Assembly: GCA_937911045.1 (NCBI GenBank)
Contig: CALEPX010000015.1
Coordinates: 1-9,429, forward strand
Length of the DNA: 9,429 nucleotides
Direction: 5' to 3'
Source: an uncultured Fretibacterium sp.
GTDB taxonomy: Bacteria > Synergistota > Synergistia > Synergistales > Aminobacteriaceae
The notes under the pieces were generated by a model. It was not told the origin of the DNA. It ran no database searches and was given only the letters and a program-made list of their open reading frames with translations. The position numbers and the translations under genes are program-made. This document shows positions 7,089-9,429 of the stretch, piece after piece. Within the stretch, counting starts at the first letter, position 1; each line of letters starts with the position of its first letter.

Positions 7089-7395
7089 GCATAAAACCGC
7101 TTGAATACTGCATCCATGTTTCAGTCACCCCTCGAAAAAGTCGTTTTATGGTACATTTTTCAGCATAAATCTCGCGTTAAGGTATATTTTCGGATCATCA
7201 CGTTTTCGCGTAAACCAGCTTCAGCACTGCATTTATGCCTCGTAAATGTCGCTTTAGGGTATATTTTTTCTCGCATTTAGGTATATTTTTGAAGCGTTTC
7301 GTCTTCACGTAAATCAGCCTCAGCACTGCATTTACGCCTCGTCGATGTCGCTTTTGGGTATATCGACCTCGCATTCGGGTATTTTCCGGATTCAG
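7089..7395. repeat. Three tandem ~99-bp origin repeats with paired GGTATATTTT boxes
   Basis: Copies begin near 7089, 7207 and 7307. Shared features are GCGTAAA(C/T)CAGC, a GCACTGCATTTA block, an ATGTCGCTT block, and then two GGTATATTTT-like boxes. The boxes start at 7150/7181, 7258/7280 and 7357/7378. Corresponding boxes are 98-108 bp apart, and the two newer pairs have 21-22 bp between boxes. A head-only fragment of the same unit lies at 6932-6960. The last copy and part of the middle one lie inside the rep reading frame and encode its C-terminus. The boxes look like a second class of binding site. Confidence 0.7.
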
Positions 7396-8845
7396 AACTC
7401 GCGTTTCGAGCGTCTCGTTTTTTCTGGGCGATCAGGGCTTTGCGTTCAGCATGTGAAGCGTAATCACTGATCTCATACCAGAGAACAAGCGAAACGTACT
7501 CCTCGTAGCTCATTTCCTCGTCCCTGATCTCCCGGTCTGAGAGTTTTTCTCCGCCTCTGCGTCGATATTCCCAGCCTCGCAACAAGCCGATCTCCATGAG
7601 GTAACCAAGCGTCACTTCCAGCTGTTCTCTGACACGCTCCCGCCAGCTTAATTTCTGAGTGCGGATCTTCTCAGCAGTCGGGTAAGACGTCCGTTTCAGA
7701 ATGCTCTCGACTGAGAGTTTGTTCTCAGTACCCTGCAAGACGTTTCCATTCTGGCCATAATGCAGGATCAGTGCTTGTGCAATAGCGAAGGCATTAGCGT
7801 TACGATCGTCGATCTGGTAGAACGACGGTGGAATAATCAGGATCGTAGTAAGCTGAATGAGTGCTTCTGCTACAGTCAGCGAAAATTCGATCATGATGGA
7901 ATCGCCTTTTATCGTGTAAGCCCCTAGTAAGTTCGCGCCATTGAAGAATGCAGACTTCCCGTTCACTTTTTCCTCCCAGTCTGAGCCACATTCTCGAAGA
8001 TTCTGGAGATAGCCCTTGATTTTGTGCCTGAAGTTCTTGAGATTGTTAGTGGACTTGTCAGGATCTGTGACATCTAGTCCATTGGCAGCAGCGTACTCTC
8101 GAACGGAAATATAAACTCTCTGCTTGATGCAATCGTGTGAATTTTTGTTGTTCATTGCTGTGAACTCCGCTAGAGCCCTGAAGAATATCTTAGCTTCTCC
8201 AACGCCGATTTTCACATTCCCGCTGGCATTCGTAAAGCGCACATTGTCCACGATTATCGATCCTGTCAGTAAGTCTAGTTCGCCTTTAGTTCTGACACGG
8301 CTCATAGCGGAAGACAGATTGCCGCTGAAAATTTTCCCTGCGACAGGGACAGGAACATGTTTGCTCATAGCCATACGTGTTTTCTTGTAGAGTTTTGGAC
8401 TGAGAGCTTTCAGCATGGCCTCGAATGGAGCGATCAGAGAGATCAGATCGGCAGCTTCTATGGGGTCAAGGCACTCAGCTTTTTTTCGCATTGTGATAAT
8501 ATCTTTTGCCAAGTCCTGTTGATGATCCCTGTAGTAATCGAGTGAGCGAGTAACGGCTTTTTCCCTGATGTCGAAGATATGCTGAGCGATCTCTTTTTTG
8601 TCGATGCCCTCGTGTTGAGCTAAGAGCTGAAGCCTGAGAATATAATCGCGTTCCTCGTCAGTGAAGTCGATCTTGAGAGTTTTGTTCTGGAATATCTCCC
8701 CTGTGAATATTGAGTTCGGGATGAAAAGTTTTTGCTTAGAGTTCATAGTGTTTTTTCCTGAGCAGATTCCCGTTTCTACGTGATTTAGGGAAGCGTCACT
8801 CTGGTTACTGACAGTCGCGCTGTTCTGTAATTTGCGTCTTGCCAA
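7277..8845 (-). CDS. rep: Plasmid-type replication initiation protein
   Basis: The 522-residue protein has no membrane segment. I recognise it as a plasmid or phage-type initiator by its central to C-terminal part (about residues 200-430), which looks like paired winged-helix domains. The useful landmarks are AKIFFRALAEF, RVYISVREYAAANG, IPPSFYQIDDRNANAFAIAQALILHYG (339-365), LSVESILKRTSYPT and REQLEVTLGYLMEIGLLRGWEY. The first ~160 residues are mainly helical and charged. The start used is TTG (8843-8845), three bases after the stop of the ParA-like mini-gene, with AAGGGGG about 8 bases upstream. An ATG at 8744-8746 (residue 34) with AGGA about 10 bases upstream is an alternative. The last ~45 residues (SGKYPNARSIYPK to QKYT) are translated from the ~99-bp origin repeats. 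The adjacent iterons and primase-helicase gene support the role; the exact family is not certain. Confidence 0.72.
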   Translation of the reverse strand: MARRKLQNSATVSNQSDASLNHVETGICSGKNTMNSKQKLFIPNSIFTGEIFQNKTLKIDFTDEERDYILRLQLLAQHEGIDKKEIAQHIFDIREKAVTRSLDYYRDHQQDLAKDIITMRKKAECLDPIEAADLISLIAPFEAMLKALSPKLYKKTRMAMSKHVPVPVAGKIFSGNLSSAMSRVRTKGELDLLTGSIIVDNVRFTNASGNVKIGVGEAKIFFRALAEFTAMNNKNSHDCIKQRVYISVREYAAANGLDVTDPDKSTNNLKNFRHKIKGYLQNLRECGSDWEEKVNGKSAFFNGANLLGAYTIKGDSIMIEFSLTVAEALIQLTTILIIPPSFYQIDDRNANAFAIAQALILHYGQNGNVLQGTENKLSVESILKRTSYPTAEKIRTQKLSWRERVREQLEVTLGYLMEIGLLRGWEYRRRGGEKLSDREIRDEEMSYEEYVSLVLWYEISDYASHAERKALIAQKKRDARNASSESGKYPNARSIYPKATSTRRKCSAEADLREDETLQKYT

Positions 8846-8848
8846 AAT

Positions 8849-8980
8849 TTATTCCCCCTTCAAGAGTTCGTTAGAGTCATCGTCCGGAAAGAGAAGCTTA
8901 TGCCCCGTGTGTTTTAATAATGCGGCAGAGATTGTTTTCCCGACAGAGCTCTTTTGTTTTGCTAGAACAAAGATTTTCAT
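8849..8980 (-). CDS. Truncated ParA-like P-loop mini-protein (43 residues)
   Basis: The sequence starts like a ParA/Soj partition ATPase: MKIFVLAKQKSSVGKTISAA. It has the deviant Walker A lysine pair (Lys10 and Lys15), but Ser-Ser replaces the usual Gly-Gly. GHKLLFPDDDSNELLKGE then matches the second strand and the Asp-x-Asp A' region, with helix 1 shortened by about four residues. It ends at residue 43, whereas ParA proteins have about 200-270, so no dimer or DNA-binding surface remains. The gene has a good ribosome binding site (GAGGTGA about 6 bases before the ATG) and a TATAAT box upstream. Its stop is three bases from the rep start, with the rep Shine-Dalgarno inside its last codons, so translation is probably coupled. 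It may be a partition-gene remnant kept as a leader for rep, or a functional micro-peptide. Standard gene finders would probably miss it. Confidence 0.6.
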   Translation of the reverse strand: MKIFVLAKQKSSVGKTISAALLKHTGHKLLFPDDDSNELLKGE

Positions 8981-8999
8981 AAATTCACCTCGTATGCTT

Positions 9000-9005
9000 A
9001 TTATA
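9000..9005 (-). promoter_or_regulatory. -10 box of the mini-ParA/rep transcript
   Basis: A perfect TATAAT on the minus strand lies about 20 bases before the mini-ParA ATG, giving a short leader that holds the GAGGTGA ribosome binding site. The position expected for a -35 box (9023-9028, TCGCAT) is poor. It abuts the first of the TTTTTGAG repeats, which would fit control by a bound protein. Confidence 0.5.
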
Positions 9006-9028
9006 CTTCATGGCGATTCTCGATGCGA

Positions 9029-9118
9029 TTTTTGAGAAAGAATGATCGGAATTTTTTGAGCGGTTTTTAAGCGTTTTTGAGCGGTGATAATTCAGAATTG
9101 ACTGCGCATTTTTGAGCT
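9029..9118. repeat. Phased short repeats TTTTTGAGCG upstream of the mini-ParA gene
   Basis: Three nearly adjacent copies lie at 9053-9062 (TTTTTGAGCG), 9064-9073 (TTTTTAAGCG) and 9074-9083 (TTTTTGAGCG), spaced 11 and 10 bp. Flanking copies of the TTTTTGAG core lie at 9029 and 9109. One-helical-turn phasing puts all copies on one face of the DNA, as in partition centromeres or operators. The position directly upstream of the partition-like gene fits either role. Confidence 0.55.
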
Positions 9119-9136
9119 CATATGATTGAGAAAGTT

Positions 9137-9410
9137 TCAGGAGATGATGCCGGCGCCTCCTGTGATTGCCAGCAATATCAGGCTAATTCTCGAAGCGTTC
9201 AAAACGGGCTTGGTGAGTTTTTCTTGTCCGTACAGTATTCTCTCTGGTTATTGCAGAAAAGAGTGTAAAGAACTTGCCGGATTCGTGAAGCTCCTGCAAG
9301 ACAGGAACAACACAAACCTGAACGAATACGCTAATTAATCTTCCGAGAGTTGCAAATGTATGAACTTCTCCCAGTTCAAGTAAGGCTCTGAGAGGATAAT
9401 ATCGTCATCG
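9137..9410 (-). pseudogene. Frameshifted C-terminal remnant of an unidentified hydrophobic protein
   Basis: On the minus strand one frame reads ALLELGEVHTFATLGRLIS, then FVQVCVVPVLQELHESGKFF and TLFSAITRENTV. After a frameshift near 9240 the reading continues as YGQEKLTKPVLNASRISLIL and LAITGGAGIIS to a TGA at 9137-9139. Two stretches (LISVFVQVCVVPVL and ISLILLAITGGAGIIS) are hydrophobic enough to be membrane helices. I do not recognise the family. No start codon with a ribosome binding site was found, and an in-frame TGA lies just upstream, so this is scored as an eroded gene fragment. Confidence 0.35.
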
Positions 9411-9429
9411 ACATCCGGCTGAAAAGCTG

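Noticed and set aside
6600..7400. DnaA boxes near the origin
   Set aside because: No convincing TTATNCACA match was found on either strand in this stretch by eye.
9126..9338. Plus-strand 70-codon ORF
   Set aside because: It is antisense to the hydrophobic remnant, with no family features. The GAAAGTTTCAGGAG purine stretch upstream is not positioned for its ATG.

Overview
The window is a patchwork of decayed chromosomal-type genes and an intact plasmid-like replication module. No rRNA or tRNA was seen, and the species cannot be fixed from the sequence. Good Shine-Dalgarno sites, TTG starts in two of the main genes, a PD-(D/E)XK/AAA-ATPase family remnant and moderate GC suggest an anaerobic, probably gut-type bacterium (Bacillota or Synergistota-like). 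That placement is inference only.

Left part (1-4480): Three metabolic or accessory genes survive only as wrecks. The first is the C-terminal end of a PD-(D/E)XK nuclease-domain protein (1-266). It runs in the same frame into a mannose-1-phosphate guanylyltransferase that has lost its N-terminal signature and is broken by many stops and frameshifts (264-1175). The third is an FGGY sugar kinase, best matched to xylulokinase, on the minus strand (3089-4455). Between them sit two intact-looking genes transcribed divergently from a shared 131-bp region: an HD-domain phosphohydrolase (minus) and a SUKH/SMI1-KNR4-like immunity-type protein (plus). The SUKH-like gene is visibly AT-richer than its surroundings and has a near-consensus promoter. 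The HD gene runs at its 3' end into the remains of a small membrane protein.

Right part (4699-9120): The replicon module is all on the minus strand. In transcription order it holds: 10/11-bp phased repeats; a 43-codon ParA-like P-loop mini-gene; a replication initiator-like protein of 522 codons; ~99-bp tandem repeats that form the 3' end of the rep gene and continue past it; two clusters of 21-bp iterons; a strong hairpin beside a 12-bp A/T homopolymer; and a 632-codon primase-polymerase/DnaB-type helicase fusion. The likely logic is that Rep binds the iterons and opens the origin, and that the fusion protein then supplies both helicase and priming functions. The ParA-like peptide and its upstream repeats look like the reduced remnant of a partition locus. 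Whether this replicon is free (a plasmid) or integrated into a decaying chromosomal region cannot be decided here.

Right edge (9137-9410): a frameshifted remnant of an unidentified hydrophobic protein on the minus strand.

The best candidates for something undescribed are the replicon architecture (mini-ParA, Rep with an origin-repeat-encoded C-terminus, PrimPol-DnaB fusion) and its two-tier repeat origin.
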